Below are positions 1-8,582 of a DNA stretch of 64,000 nucleotides, piece after piece. The stretch lies in assembly GCF_003388735.1 (NCBI RefSeq), contig NZ_QUBQ01000010.1:21356-85355 (forward strand), in the 5' to 3' direction. The notes beneath the pieces were generated by a model. The model was given only the letters and a program-made list of their open reading frames with translations, had not been told where the DNA came from and did no database searches. The stretch comes from Paenibacillus paeoniae. Its GTDB lineage: Bacteria > Bacillota > Bacilli > Paenibacillales > Paenibacillaceae. Numbering within the stretch: the stretch's first letter is position 1; every line of letters starts with the position of its first letter. The position numbers and the translations under genes were made by a program.

Positions 1-188
1 TGGGAAGGACGCGAATGCTTCTTCACCATGTTCACACCTTCTACAAGTACGCGGTTCTCACGCGGATAAGCTGCGATGACGCGGCCCTTCTTACCTTTGT
101 CTTTACCGGTAATGACGATAACCGTGTCATCTTTTTTAACGTGCAGCTTGTTATTGTGGGATTCCAATACTTTTTTCAGCCTTGGCAT
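1..188 (-). CDS. rplX: 50S ribosomal protein L24 (partial, 3' end outside window)
   Basis: The visible 62 codons begin MPRLKKVLESHNNKLHVKKD and continue with ITGKDKGKKGRV, the KOW motif of L24, which starts assembly of the 50S subunit on 23S domain I. ATG at 188 follows an AGGAGGTG ribosome-binding site around 197-204. The gene runs off the left edge, so its C-terminus is not visible. It follows rplN, as in every spc-type cluster. Confidence 0.93.
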   Translation of the reverse strand, partial: MPRLKKVLESHNNKLHVKKDDTVIVITGKDKGKKGRVIAAYPRENRVLVEGVNMVKKHSRPS

Positions 189-239
189 TTTGTTACACCT
201 CCTGCTCGCTTAAGCTTTCAGGTTTTATCTGGTTGATCA

Positions 240-608
240 TTAAATTACTTCTGGTGCAAGCGATACGATTTTCATGAAATCCTTATCGCGAAGCTCACGA
301 GCAACTGGTCCAAAGATACGTGTGCCGCGTGGGCTCTTATCTTCCTTAACGATTACAGCAGCATTCTCGTCGAATGCGATGTAGGAACCGTCTTTACGAC
401 GAACGGAACGTTTCGTACGAACGATAACCGCCTTAACTACGTCACCCTTTTTGACAACGCCGCCTGGTGTTGCTTGTTTGACGGAGCAAACGATCAAATC
501 GCCAATGTGACCTACGCGACGGCCTGTGCCGCCCAAAACGCGGATACACATCAATTCTTTAGCGCCAGAGTTGTCGGCAACTCTTAAACGTGTAAATGGT
601 TGAATCAT
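240..608 (-). CDS. rplN: 50S ribosomal protein L14
   Basis: 122 residues, the normal family length. It begins MIQPFTRLRVADNSGAKELM and contains the L14 signature around GGTGRRVGHIGDLIV. L14 binds 23S rRNA near the subunit interface and contacts L19 and 16S rRNA. The sequence is intact with no unusual residues. It lies 51 bp downstream of rpsQ and 51 bp upstream of rplX in the same transcription unit. A GGAGG-type ribosome-binding site precedes the ATG. Confidence 0.97.
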   Translation of the reverse strand: MIQPFTRLRVADNSGAKELMCIRVLGGTGRRVGHIGDLIVCSVKQATPGGVVKKGDVVKAVIVRTKRSVRRKDGSYIAFDENAAVIVKEDKSPRGTRIFGPVARELRDKDFMKIVSLAPEVI

Positions 609-657
609 TTTTGGCGTCCTCCTTTCGGAAAAAATGCTAGGGTACTGATTGCGCTAT

Positions 658-921
658 TTAGAGAACGATAGCTACTTCAACGATTTCTACCAGTCTGAAG
701 CGCTTGTCTTTCGATAGTGGACGAGTCTCCATGATTCTTACGGTATCGCCAATTTTCGCTTGGTTGTTTTCGTCATGCGCTTTGTACTTTTTCGTGTACT
801 TGATGCGTTTATGGTACAAATCATGTTTTTTGTAGGTTTCTACAGCCACCACGATTGTTTTATCCATTTTGTCGCTTACGACTTTGCCGATTTGAACTTT
901 GCGGGCATTGCGTTCGCTCAT
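658..921 (-). CDS. rpsQ: 30S ribosomal protein S17
   Basis: 87 residues with the OB-fold S17 pattern: VGKVVSDKMDKTIVV near the N-terminus and GDTVRIMETRPLSKDKRF further on. S17 is a primary 16S rRNA binder needed for early 30S assembly. Length and sequence match Bacillus S17. It sits between rpmC and rplN in the conserved order, with an AGGAGG-type site just before the ATG. Confidence 0.97.
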   Translation of the reverse strand: MSERNARKVQIGKVVSDKMDKTIVVAVETYKKHDLYHKRIKYTKKYKAHDENNQAKIGDTVRIMETRPLSKDKRFRLVEIVEVAIVL

Positions 922-972
922 GTTCTTCCTCCTTCCTTCATCCGTGATCGTACTTGTCTTGGTAAGGATCTA

Positions 973-1173
973 TTAGCTGCTGATTCCGAGTTCTCTCTCA
1001 CGCAAAACGGTTTTAGCACGAGCTATTTCCTTACGCACGTCACGAATCCGAGTCGGGTTGTCCAGTTGGCCAGTAGCCAATTGGAAACGAAGGTTAAACA
1101 GTTCTTCTTTGAAACCAGCGACCTGTTGTTCAATTTCAACAGAGGTAAGGTTACGAAATTCACTAGCCTTCAT
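973..1173 (-). CDS. rpmC: 50S ribosomal protein L29
   Basis: 66 residues from the ATG at 1173 (MKASEFRNLTSVEIEQQ). This start matches the family N-terminus. An in-frame GTG at 1185 would add four residues not normally found in L29, and it lies inside the GGTGG stretch that probably serves as ribosome-binding site. The protein is the usual two-helix hairpin with LRFQLATGQL, located near the exit tunnel where trigger factor and SRP dock. The start overlaps the end of rplP by 11 bp, which suggests translational coupling. Confidence 0.95.
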   Translation of the reverse strand: MKASEFRNLTSVEIEQQVAGFKEELFNLRFQLATGQLDNPTRIRDVRKEIARAKTVLRERELGISS

Positions 1174-1597
1174 TTGCTTCACCACCCACTTCTTCGCGTT
1201 TCACGAACTTCGTTTTTACAGGTAGTTTGTGAGCCGCAAGGCGCATTGCTTCACGAGCTACTTCTTCAGGTACGCCAGCAAGCTCGAACATGATTTTGCC
1301 CGGTTTAACAACGGCTACCCATTTCTCAACATTACCTTTACCGCTACCCATACGTACCTCGAGAGGCTTTTGAGTGATCGGTTTGTCAGGGAAAATTTTA
1401 ATCCATACTTTACCGCCACGCTTGATGTAACGTGTCATCGCGATACGAGCCGCTTCGATCTGACGGTTCGTAATCCAAGATGGCTCAAGCGCCTGAAGGC
1501 CGTACTCACCAAATGCTACTGTAGTGCCGCCTTTAGCGCGGCCTTTCATGTTACCGCGTTGTTGCTTACGGTGTTTTACGCGTTTAGGTACCAACAT
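1163..1597 (-). CDS. rplP: 50S ribosomal protein L16
   Basis: 144 residues, beginning MLVPKRVKHRKQQRGNMKGR. L16 helps position the A-site tRNA and completes 50S assembly. The C-terminal part contains VAREAMRLAAHKLPVKTKFV, typical of the family, with a short acidic extension ending NEG. Its stop overlaps the first codons of rpmC. It starts 2 bp after the rpsC stop codon. Confidence 0.97.
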   Translation of the reverse strand: MLVPKRVKHRKQQRGNMKGRAKGGTTVAFGEYGLQALEPSWITNRQIEAARIAMTRYIKRGGKVWIKIFPDKPITQKPLEVRMGSGKGNVEKWVAVVKPGKIMFELAGVPEEVAREAMRLAAHKLPVKTKFVKREEVGGEANEG

Positions 1598-1599
1598 GA

Positions 1600-2262
1600 T
1601 TAGTTGCCTCCTTCCTGGGGAGCTTTCTTCTTCGTAGGAAGGACTTCACCGCGATAGATCCATACTTTTACGCCGATGCGGCCGTAAGTTGTATGTGCTT
1701 CTGCTGTGCCGTAGTCAATGTCTGCGCGCAGCGTATGAAGCGGAACCGTTCCTTCGCTGTAGCCTTCCGAACGTGCGATTTCAGCGCCGCCAAGGCGTCC
1801 GCTAACCGCTGTTTTAATCCCTTTAGCGCCTGCTCTCATGGAGCGTTGGATCGCTTGTTTCAATGCGCGACGGAAAGATACCCGACGCTCTAATTGTTGA
1901 GCGATGCTTTCAGCTACCAAGATAGCATCCAGATCAGCTTGTTTGATTTCAGAGATGTTGATGTGAACTTTTTTGCCTTTAGTGATCTTGCCAAGCTCCG
2001 TACGCAAGTTTTCTACTTCGGAACCGCCCTTGCCGATAACCATACCCGGCTTAGCCGTTTGGATCGTCACGTTCACGCGGTTAGCCGCGCGTTCGATTTC
2101 GATGTGGGAAACTGCAGCGTCTTTCAGCTTGTTTTTCAAGTACTCACGAATTTTAACGTCTTCTAGTAGAAGATCGCCAAAGTCTTTGCCAGCGTACCAT
2201 TTGGATTCCCAATCACGGATAATCCCGACACGAAGGCCGACTGGATTTACCTTTTGACCCAC
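1600..2262 (-). CDS. rpsC: 30S ribosomal protein S3
   Basis: 220 residues beginning MGQKVNPVGLRVGIIRDWES. A type II KH domain is visible, with the GKGG loop at residues 77-80, followed by the C-terminal S3 domain containing SGRLGGAEIARSE. S3 lines the mRNA entry channel of the 30S head and has helicase activity together with S4 and S5. Normal length. rplV lies 13 bp upstream and rplP 2 bp downstream. Confidence 0.97.
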   Translation of the reverse strand: MGQKVNPVGLRVGIIRDWESKWYAGKDFGDLLLEDVKIREYLKNKLKDAAVSHIEIERAANRVNVTIQTAKPGMVIGKGGSEVENLRTELGKITKGKKVHINISEIKQADLDAILVAESIAQQLERRVSFRRALKQAIQRSMRAGAKGIKTAVSGRLGGAEIARSEGYSEGTVPLHTLRADIDYGTAEAHTTYGRIGVKVWIYRGEVLPTKKKAPQEGGN

Positions 2263-2275
2263 ACGTTATCCCTCC

Positions 2276-2611
2276 TTATTTTTCAGATACCACCAAGGTG
2301 ATGTGGCTGGTTCTTTTATTAATCCTGCTAGCACGTCCCATTGCACGAGGACGGAAACGTTTCATTGTTGGCCCTTGGTTCGCAAATACTTGCGACACGA
2401 CCAATTTGTTTACGTCTAGCTGGTAGTTATGCTCAGCGTTCGCAATTGCGGAGTTGAGCAGCTTCTCGATAATCGGGGAAGCCGATTTCGGCGTGTGACG
2501 CAAAATCGCGATCGCCTCGCCTACTTGCTTGCCGCGAATCAAGTCCGCTACGAGCTGCGCTTTGCGAGGAGCGATACGTACGAACTTAACGTGCGCTTTA
2601 GCTTCTGGCAT
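2276..2611 (-). CDS. rplV: 50S ribosomal protein L22
   Basis: 111 residues. The N-terminal KFVRIAPRKAQLVADLIRGK block and the long beta-hairpin with GPTMKRFRPRAMGRAS identify L22. The hairpin lines the nascent peptide tunnel. No insertion or deletion of the kind linked to macrolide resistance is evident in the hairpin. A GAGAGGAGG-type ribosome-binding site precedes the ATG. Confidence 0.97.
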   Translation of the reverse strand: MPEAKAHVKFVRIAPRKAQLVADLIRGKQVGEAIAILRHTPKSASPIIEKLLNSAIANAEHNYQLDVNKLVVSQVFANQGPTMKRFRPRAMGRASRINKRTSHITLVVSEK

Positions 2612-2654
2612 GTGGGAACCTCCTCTCGTTCATTGAAAAATGATAAAGGGCAAA

Positions 2655-2936
2655 TTAACGTCTGCCCGTTTTTTTGTCATCGCTGGCATGGCCTTTGTAC
2701 GTACGAGTTGGCGCGAATTCGCCAAGCTTGTGTCCAACCATATCCTCAGTCACATATACCGGCACGTGTTTGCGACCATCATAGACTGCAAAAGTGTGGC
2801 CGATAAATTGCGGGAAAATGGTCGAGCGACGGGACCAAGTCTTAATAACGACCTTTTTGTTTGTCTCGTTCAGATCCTCGACTTTCTTTAGCAGATAGCC
2901 GTCGATGAACGGACCTTTCTTCAAACTGCGACCCAT
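2655..2936 (-). CDS. rpsS: 30S ribosomal protein S19
   Basis: 93 residues, MGRSLKKGPFIDGYLLKKV at the N-terminus and GHKLGEFAPTRTYKGH near the C-terminus, both diagnostic of S19. It forms a heterodimer with S13 in the 30S head near the A-site. The start is backed by an AGGAGG-like site (AAGGGAGGATT) just upstream. Standard position between rplB and rplV. Confidence 0.97.
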   Translation of the reverse strand: MGRSLKKGPFIDGYLLKKVEDLNETNKKVVIKTWSRRSTIFPQFIGHTFAVYDGRKHVPVYVTEDMVGHKLGEFAPTRTYKGHASDDKKTGRR

Positions 2937-3003
2937 GTAAAATCCTCCCTTCGCATAAGCACTGGCGTGATGGCTCCATCACGCGGATTGAATCAAGCAA
3001 CTA

Positions 3004-3834
3004 TTACTTCGTACGACGACGAATAATGTATTGGCTCGATGCTTTCTTTTTCTTGCGAGTTTTGTAGCCCAGAGTCGGCTTGCCCCATGGGGACAATGGC
3101 GACTTGCGTCCGATTGGAGCGCGGCCTTCACCACCACCGTGTGGGTGATCGTTCGGGTTCATTACGACGCCGCGTACTTCAGGACGTTTGCCGAGCCAGC
3201 GGGAACGGCCAGCTTTACCGATTTTCACGAGTTCGTGATCTTCGTTGCCAACGGAACCGATTGTTGCACGGCAAGTGTTCAGGATGCGACGAACTTCGCC
3301 AGAGCTAAGACGGATCGATACATAGTCTGTTTCTTTACCCAGCAATTGAGCTTCTGTACCAGCTGCGCGAACCAATTGGCCGCCCTTGCCCGGTTTCAAC
3401 TCGATATTGTGGATAACTGTACCAACTGGGATATTTTTAAGCGGCAAAGTGTTGCCGATTTTGATATCCGACTCTGGTCCGGAAACGATTTGATCGCCTA
3501 CTTTAAGACCTTTCGGTGCGATGATGTAAGCTTTCGCGCCGTCAACGTAGTGAATCAGTGCGATGTTGGAAGTACGGTTCGGATCGTATTCGATCGTCGC
3601 AACGTTACCCACAACGCCATCCTTCGTACGTTTGAAATCGATGATACGATATTTACGTTTATGTCCGCCGCCATGGTGACGAACCGTAATTTTACCTTGG
3701 TTGTTACGGCCTGCTTTTTTGAAAAGCGGAGCCAGCAACGATTTCTCCGGTGTGCTTGTCGTAATCTCTTCGAAAGTAGATACGGACATGTTACGACGTG
3801 CAGGAGATGTCGGTTTGTACTTTTTGATTGGCAC
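3004..3834 (-). CDS. rplB: 50S ribosomal protein L2
   Basis: 276 residues. It contains the conserved NVRGVVMNPNDHPHGGGEGR-type region (here GVVMNPNDHPHGGGEGRAPI), including the histidine linked to peptidyl transferase function. L2 bridges the subunits and is essential for peptide bond formation. Length equals the Bacillus protein to within one residue. rpsS lies 67 bp downstream and rplW 17 bp upstream. Confidence 0.97.
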   Translation of the reverse strand: MPIKKYKPTSPARRNMSVSTFEEITTSTPEKSLLAPLFKKAGRNNQGKITVRHHGGGHKRKYRIIDFKRTKDGVVGNVATIEYDPNRTSNIALIHYVDGAKAYIIAPKGLKVGDQIVSGPESDIKIGNTLPLKNIPVGTVIHNIELKPGKGGQLVRAAGTEAQLLGKETDYVSIRLSSGEVRRILNTCRATIGSVGNEDHELVKIGKAGRSRWLGKRPEVRGVVMNPNDHPHGGGEGRAPIGRKSPLSPWGKPTLGYKTRKKKKASSQYIIRRRTK

Positions 3835-3851
3835 TTGTATTCCCTCCTTTT

Positions 3852-4145
3852 CTAAACAGACGTTTCAAAGAACTCAAGTTCTTTGCTGTCATCGCTCAAT
3901 TGAACGATTGCTTTCTTCCAGTCAGGTCTGTAACCGCTATGTTTGCCATAACGTTTAGGTTTACCTGCAACACGCATTGTGTTAACGCCGGTTACTTTTA
4001 CGTTAAAGATTTGTTCAATAGCTTGTTTGATTTCGGTTTTGTTCGCGCGAAGATCTACTTCAAACACATAACGTTTGACAGCCATGTAATCGCTCGTACG
4101 TTCCGTAATAACCGGGCGCTTGATAATATCGCGTGGATTTTTCAT
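3852..4145 (-). CDS. rplW: 50S ribosomal protein L23
   Basis: 97 residues beginning MKNPRDIIKRPVITERTSDY, with IEQIFNVKVTGVNTMRV typical of L23. L23 sits at the tunnel exit and is the docking site for trigger factor and SRP. Its start codon overlaps the last base of the rplD stop codon, a tight coupling of the two genes. Confidence 0.97.
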   Translation of the reverse strand: MKNPRDIIKRPVITERTSDYMAVKRYVFEVDLRANKTEIKQAIEQIFNVKVTGVNTMRVAGKPKRYGKHSGYRPDWKKAIVQLSDDSKELEFFETSV

Positions 4146-4768
4146 TACGCAAGCACCTCCTGTACTTTCTCTACTGCTTCTTTAGTGATAATCAGCTTGT
4201 CGTACACAAGCACATCACGAACATTGATGCCGTCAGCTGCGACGAACTTCACGCCAGGGATGTTGCGAGCGGACAATGCTACGTTATCTTCGTAGTTAGC
4301 CGTAACAACCAGTGCCTTGCGGTCCACTTTCAGGTTGTTAAGGATGCCTGCGAATTCTTTCGTCTTAGGAGCCGCGAATGTCAGTTGATCCAGAACAATG
4401 ATGCTCTCAGCGATCACTTTGGAAGACAAAGCGGATTTGATAGCCAGACGGCGAACCTTCTTAGGCAATTTGAATCCGTATGTGCGTGGCGTTGGACCGA
4501 AGACAGTACCGCCGCCAACCCATTGCGGGGAGCGAATGCTACCTTGACGTGCGCGGCCTGTGCCTTTTTGTTTCCAAGGCTTACGACCGCCGCCGCGTAC
4601 TTCGGAGCGACCTTTCGTTTTGTGCGTTCCTTGACGCTCTGCAGCTTGCTGCAGAACGACAGCGCTATGCATAACATGAGTGTTAGGCTCGATACCGAAT
4701 ACGCTATCTGCCAGTTCCAATTCGCCTACTTGCGAACCGCTCACATTAAATACTGTTACTTTAGGCAT
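4145..4768 (-). CDS. rplD: 50S ribosomal protein L4
   Basis: 207 residues. The basic loop GGGRKPWKQKGTGRARQGSI that reaches into the peptide tunnel is present and unaltered. In gamma-proteobacteria L4 represses its own operon. In Firmicutes the S10 operon is regulated differently, and nothing visible here shows L4-type control. The gene is 28 bp downstream of rplC. Confidence 0.97.
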   Translation of the reverse strand: MPKVTVFNVSGSQVGELELADSVFGIEPNTHVMHSAVVLQQAAERQGTHKTKGRSEVRGGGRKPWKQKGTGRARQGSIRSPQWVGGGTVFGPTPRTYGFKLPKKVRRLAIKSALSSKVIAESIIVLDQLTFAAPKTKEFAGILNNLKVDRKALVVTANYEDNVALSARNIPGVKFVAADGINVRDVLVYDKLIITKEAVEKVQEVLA

Positions 4769-4796
4769 TTCGTGTTCCTCCTTTCCTCAAGAGCGA

Positions 4797-5420
4797 TTAG
4801 TTCTTAACCGTTTGTTTTACTTTAACGAAGCCGTTTTTAGGACCCGGTATGGAGCCTTTGACCAGAATCACGTTGCGTTCTGTGTCGATACGGATAACTT
4901 CGAGTTTTTGAATCGTGATTGTCTCGTTGCCCATGTGACCTGGAAGGCGTTTGCCTTTCGGTACGCGGTTCGCTTGAATGGAACCCATGGAACCTGGTCC
5001 GCGGTGATAGCGGGAACCGTGAGACATTGGTCCAGTGCTTTGTCCCCAACGTTTGATAACGCCGGCAAAGCCTTTACCTTTCGAAATACCTGTTACGTCA
5101 ACGAATTCGCCCTCTGCGAACAAGTCAGCTTTCACTTCCTGGCCAACTTCATACTCACCAAGGTTAATCCCGCGAATTTCACGAACGTAGCGCTTAGGAG
5201 TCGCGCCAGCTTTCTTAGCGTGGCCGATCTCTGGCTTGTTCGATCTCTTCTCTTTCTTATCGGAGAAACCAAGTTGAACAGCTTCGTAGCCGTCAGTTTC
5301 TACGTTTTTCTTCTGAAGAACCACGTTAGGACCAGCTTCGATAACCGTTACTGGAATTACGTTGCCTTCAGGAGTAAATACTTGAGTCATTCCAAGTTTT
5401 TTCCCTAAGATACCTTTCAT
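4797..5420 (-). CDS. rplC: 50S ribosomal protein L3
   Basis: 207 residues beginning MKGILGKKLGMTQVFTPEGN. The central extension that approaches the peptidyl transferase centre carries FAGVIKRWGQSTGPMSHGSR, whose Gln is a known N5-methylation site in E. coli L3. L3 is one of the two initiators of 50S assembly. It lies 39 bp downstream of rpsJ. Confidence 0.97.
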   Translation of the reverse strand: MKGILGKKLGMTQVFTPEGNVIPVTVIEAGPNVVLQKKNVETDGYEAVQLGFSDKKEKRSNKPEIGHAKKAGATPKRYVREIRGINLGEYEVGQEVKADLFAEGEFVDVTGISKGKGFAGVIKRWGQSTGPMSHGSRYHRGPGSMGSIQANRVPKGKRLPGHMGNETITIQKLEVIRIDTERNVILVKGSIPGPKNGFVKVKQTVKN

Positions 5421-5459
5421 GTTGACACCTCATTTCCTCTCTATGATCGTATATACGGT

Positions 5460-5768
5460 TTACAGTTTGATTTCGATATCTACACCGGATGGCAGATCCA
5501 GACGCATCAACGCATCAACCGTTTGCGGCGTAGGATTCACAATATCGATCAAGCGCTTGTGTGTGCGCATTTCGAATTGCTCACGGGAATCCTTGTACTT
5601 GTGCACCGCACGGAGAATAGTGATGATTTGCTTTTCCGTTGGCAACGGAATCGGCCCGGATACGCCTGCACCGGAACGTTTTGCAGTTTCCACGATTTTC
5701 TCAGCGGATTGGTCAAGAATTCTGTGATCGTATGCTTTCAAGCGGATACGAATCTTTTGCTTTGCCAT
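5460..5768 (-). CDS. rpsJ: 30S ribosomal protein S10 / NusE
   Basis: 102 residues from the ATG at 5768 (MAKQKIRIRLKAYDHRILDQ), exactly the B. subtilis length. The frame stays open for 24 more codons upstream, but the ATG at 5768 has a GAAGGAGGG site directly before it and matches the family start. S10 works in the 30S head and, as NusE, in antitermination with NusB. It is the first gene of the S10 cluster. The promoter and a leader of about 130 nt lie upstream. Confidence 0.96.
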   Translation of the reverse strand: MAKQKIRIRLKAYDHRILDQSAEKIVETAKRSGAGVSGPIPLPTEKQIITILRAVHKYKDSREQFEMRTHKRLIDIVNPTPQTVDALMRLDLPSGVDIEIKL

Positions 5769-5903
5769 ATAAGTCCCTCCTTCTATCGCCCAATTTTTTA
5801 ATCGGACATACTCCGTGAGAAAACCCTTCACAAGCTCCATGGCAAAGGAGCCGGGTGTGTCGGCAACCTCTCACATCAACGCAACGTCAGACCAACAGTC
5901 AAT

Positions 5904-5932
5904 ATTATATCGGATTGGGCGGGCATTTGCAA
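5904..5932 (-). promoter_or_regulatory. Promoter of the S10 ribosomal protein operon
   Basis: On the minus strand a TTGCAA -35 (5927-5932) and a perfect TATAAT -10 (5904-5909) are separated by 17 bp, a strong SigA-type promoter. It lies about 135 bp upstream of the rpsJ start, leaving a leader of roughly 130 nt. Assignment is by sequence only. Confidence 0.8.
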
Positions 5933-6078
5933 CTAAAACTTCCTTCTTTCTGAATAATTGTTATTCACGCGGGAAACCGCGTCGTTATGGGCTTTTGAGT
6001 AAGCGAATATTGGGCCTGAAAATGATGGCGGAGCAACCCAACTGTAACGTCTTCCCGTACTAAGCACATAACTTTTAT

Positions 6079-6604
6079 TTTAGGCCGACCTAAACGACTA
6101 AAAATCTCGTGCTGAACACATATACGGTATTTAGGTCTGTATAGCCGACTTAAAGGCGCATTTTGCTCGTCCGTATATGTTTAGGTCGGTATGATCGACC
6201 TAAATCTCTATTCTGCACGAATTTCCCCCTTTAGGTCGGTATAACCGACTTAAATGCGTATTTCGCTCGTCCGTATACGTTTAGGTCGGTATAATCGACT
6301 TAAATGCGTATTTCGCTCGTCCGTATACGTTTAGGTCGGTATAATCGACCTAAATCTCTATTCTGCACGAATTTCCCCCTTTAGGTCGGTATAACCGACT
6401 TAAATGCGTATTTCGCTCGTCCGTATACGTTTAGGTCGGTATGATCGACCTAAATCTCTATTCTGCACGAGTTTTCCCCTTTAGATCGGTATAGCCGACT
6501 TAAATGCGCATTTTGCTCGTCCGTATACGTTTAGGTCGATCTTAACGACTTTCAGCTTTATGCTGATTGCACTCACTCTCATTAGGTCGATATAGCCGAC
6601 TTGG
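6079..6604. repeat. Tandem array of 25-bp palindromes, 50-bp period (array 1)
   Basis: Ten copies of a near-perfect 25-bp palindrome, half-site TTTAGGTCGGTAT followed by its mirror AACCGACTTAAA, begin at 6130, 6180, 6230, 6280, 6330, 6380, 6430, 6480, 6530 and about 6581. The period is exactly 50 bp over the first nine. Two linkers alternate: type A (TGCGTATTTCGCTCGTCCG...) and type B (TCTCTATTCTGCACGA...), in the order A-B-A-A-B-A-B-A, so there is also a 100-bp higher-order repeat. A shortened copy (TTTAGGCCGACCTAAA) sits at 6079-6094. The array fills the gap between the S10 promoter and the ABC transporter operon. The linkers repeat too, so this is not CRISPR. Function unknown. Confidence 0.92.
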
Positions 6605-6704
6605 AATCTGTCATCGCATTCATTTCCGAAAGATTATATATGTGCTTGAGTGCTTAGCTGCAACAGCTCCTTAAACGAGTTTCTTCTATATAAATAGTGT
6701 AACG

Positions 6705-6734
6705 AAAAAAGCAGCGGCATCACACCGCTGCTTT
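6705..6734 (-). terminator. Rho-independent terminator of the ABC transporter operon
   Basis: Minus-strand RNA forms a 10-bp stem AAAGCAGCGG/CCGCTGCTTT around a 7-nt loop, followed by a run of U residues. It lies 42 bp after the stop codon of the ATPase gene. Confidence 0.88.
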
Positions 6735-6775
6735 ACTCCTAACAGAATAGTTACTAATCAGACTCACTCGTTAGA

Positions 6776-7570
6776 CTAACCAAGCACGACCCGATCGTCA
6801 GCCATCTTCTTGCCGCTAATTCTTTCGAACTCGCCGAGCAACTGCCCGACAGTAAGTCCCTTCTTCTGTTCTTCGTCTACCTGAAGAATAATTTTGCCCT
6901 TATCCATCATGATAAGTCTATTGCCGAGACGTATAGCCTGCTCCATATTGTGCGTGACCATTAACGTTGTCAGATTCAGCTCACGAACGATTTTCTCCGT
7001 CAGTGTCGTGACAAGCTCTGCACGAGCCGGATCAAGCGCAGCAGTATGCTCGTCGAGCAAAAGGATCTGCGGGCGTGTGAACGTCGCCATCAGCAAGCTG
7101 AGCGCTTGTCGTTCGCCGCCGGACAGCAGCCCTACCTTTGCCGTGATCCGATTCTCCAAACCAATACCAAGACGGCTGAGTTCTTCACGGAAAATTTTGC
7201 GAGTCCTTCCTGTAACACCAAAGGTTAGCCCACGCGCCTTGCCTCGCTTGTATGCAATAGCCAGATTTTCTTCAATCGTCATACGCGGGGCGGTTCCAGC
7301 CATAGGGTCTTGGAAAACACGGCCTATCCATCTGCTTCGATGATATTCAGATAACTGACTCACTTCAGTATCTTTGATATAAATATGTCCGGCATCAGGC
7401 TTCATCACACCCGATATAATGTTCATCAGTGTCGATTTCCCGGCACCGTTACTCCCAATGACTGTGACGAAATCACCCTGTTTCAGATGAAGGTTGGCAT
7501 TTAACAAAGCTATTTTTTCGTCAACGGTACCCGGATTGAACAGCTTGGATACTCCTTGAACCATAAGCAT
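6776..7570 (-). CDS. ABC transporter ATP-binding protein (TrpZ-like)
   Basis: 264 residues. Walker A GSNGAGKST is at 39-47, the signature LSGGE at 149-153 and Walker B ILLLDEH at 169-175, so the nucleotide-binding site looks intact. It would energise the importer formed with the permease directly upstream, whose gene ends on the same base where this one starts. The set ATPase/LivH-like permease/periplasmic-binding-fold lipoprotein is the arrangement of TrpXYZ tryptophan importers of streptococci. Substrate identity here is inferred only from that family and is not certain. Confidence 0.9.
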   Translation of the reverse strand: MLMVQGVSKLFNPGTVDEKIALLNANLHLKQGDFVTVIGSNGAGKSTLMNIISGVMKPDAGHIYIKDTEVSQLSEYHRSRWIGRVFQDPMAGTAPRMTIEENLAIAYKRGKARGLTFGVTGRTRKIFREELSRLGIGLENRITAKVGLLSGGERQALSLLMATFTRPQILLLDEHTAALDPARAELVTTLTEKIVRELNLTTLMVTHNMEQAIRLGNRLIMMDKGKIILQVDEEQKKGLTVGQLLGEFERISGKKMADDRVVLG

Positions 7571-8481
7571 CAGCGTTCACCCCCACTTGTCTGCTCCATA
7601 GAAGCCAACACTTCCTCTGTTCGCTTCTTAGCAGTGGATTTTGACTTGATTGCTCTGCGTACTGAAGGGATAACAAGTGCGCAAACAATAATGACTGCTG
7701 TTATCAGTTTCATGTCCTGAGCATCCAGCCATTCCACGCGCAGCGCCAATGCATAAATAATACGGTAAACAATTGCGCCTAACACAACAGCCAGAGTTGC
7801 CCTGAAAATGGTTTTGGCCCCGAAGATGGCCTCACCTATAATGACGGATGCCAAACCGATTACGATCATACCAATACCCATCGAGTTGTTAGCAGCATTT
7901 TGCGAATGCGCAATTAATGCGCCCGAACAAGCTACCAAAGCGTTGGACAATGCTACGCCCATAATAATCGTAATATCCGTATTTGCGCCAAAGCTGCGGA
8001 TCATTCGGCTGTTGTCGCCGGTGGCGCGCAAGCTGAGACCCGTATTTGTCTTAAAGAACAAATCTAATCCTACCTTTGCCACTATAGCTAGAAAGAGACC
8101 TATAGAAAGCACGGTTACTCCATCAAAAAAATTAGGCTCTCCACGTAGCGATACGTTAGGTTTGCCTAATATACGAAGGTTAATGGAATATAAAGCAATC
8201 ATCATAATAATGCCAGATAACAGTCCATTAATCTTTCCTTTTGTATGAAGCAATCCCGTTAGCGTTCCTGCAAGCGCCCCTCCCATAAATGCGCAAATCA
8301 CCGCCAACCATGGAGGCGTTCCTGCAATGGTCATCACAGTGCCAATGGCGGCTCCGGTTGTAAAACTTCCATCTACCGTAAGATCAGGAAAGTCAAGAAT
8401 CCGGAATGTAATATAGACACCTAGTGCCATAAGCGCATACAGCAATCCGCTTTCAATAGCGCCTTGTAAAGAAACGAACAT
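7570..8481 (-). CDS. ABC transporter permease, LivH-like (TrpY-like)
   Basis: 303 residues from the ATG at 8481 (MFVSLQGAIESGLLYALMAL), chosen because AGAGGAGGG lies 11 nt upstream and the sequence starts like the family. A further 12 codons of open frame upstream lack a ribosome-binding site. Many hydrophobic segments (about eight) with the branched-chain-permease pattern GVYITFRILDFPDLTVDGSF identify an inner membrane transport subunit. The C-terminus is basic (KSKSTAKKR). Partner of the adjacent ATPase and lipoprotein. Confidence 0.88.
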   Translation of the reverse strand: MFVSLQGAIESGLLYALMALGVYITFRILDFPDLTVDGSFTTGAAIGTVMTIAGTPPWLAVICAFMGGALAGTLTGLLHTKGKINGLLSGIIMMIALYSINLRILGKPNVSLRGEPNFFDGVTVLSIGLFLAIVAKVGLDLFFKTNTGLSLRATGDNSRMIRSFGANTDITIIMGVALSNALVACSGALIAHSQNAANNSMGIGMIVIGLASVIIGEAIFGAKTIFRATLAVVLGAIVYRIIYALALRVEWLDAQDMKLITAVIIVCALVIPSVRRAIKSKSTAKKRTEEVLASMEQTSGGER

Positions 8482-8582
8482 GGATGATGCGCCCTCCTCT
8501 CCTATAAGTAATAACAATGGGGTGAATCAGTAGTCCGATCACCCCATAGTACTATTTCATGATTCAATGGTTCACAACCGGA

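Noticed and set aside
6130..6604. CRISPR array
   Set aside because: The pieces between palindromes are repeated themselves (two linker types), not unique spacers, and no cas gene is in the window.
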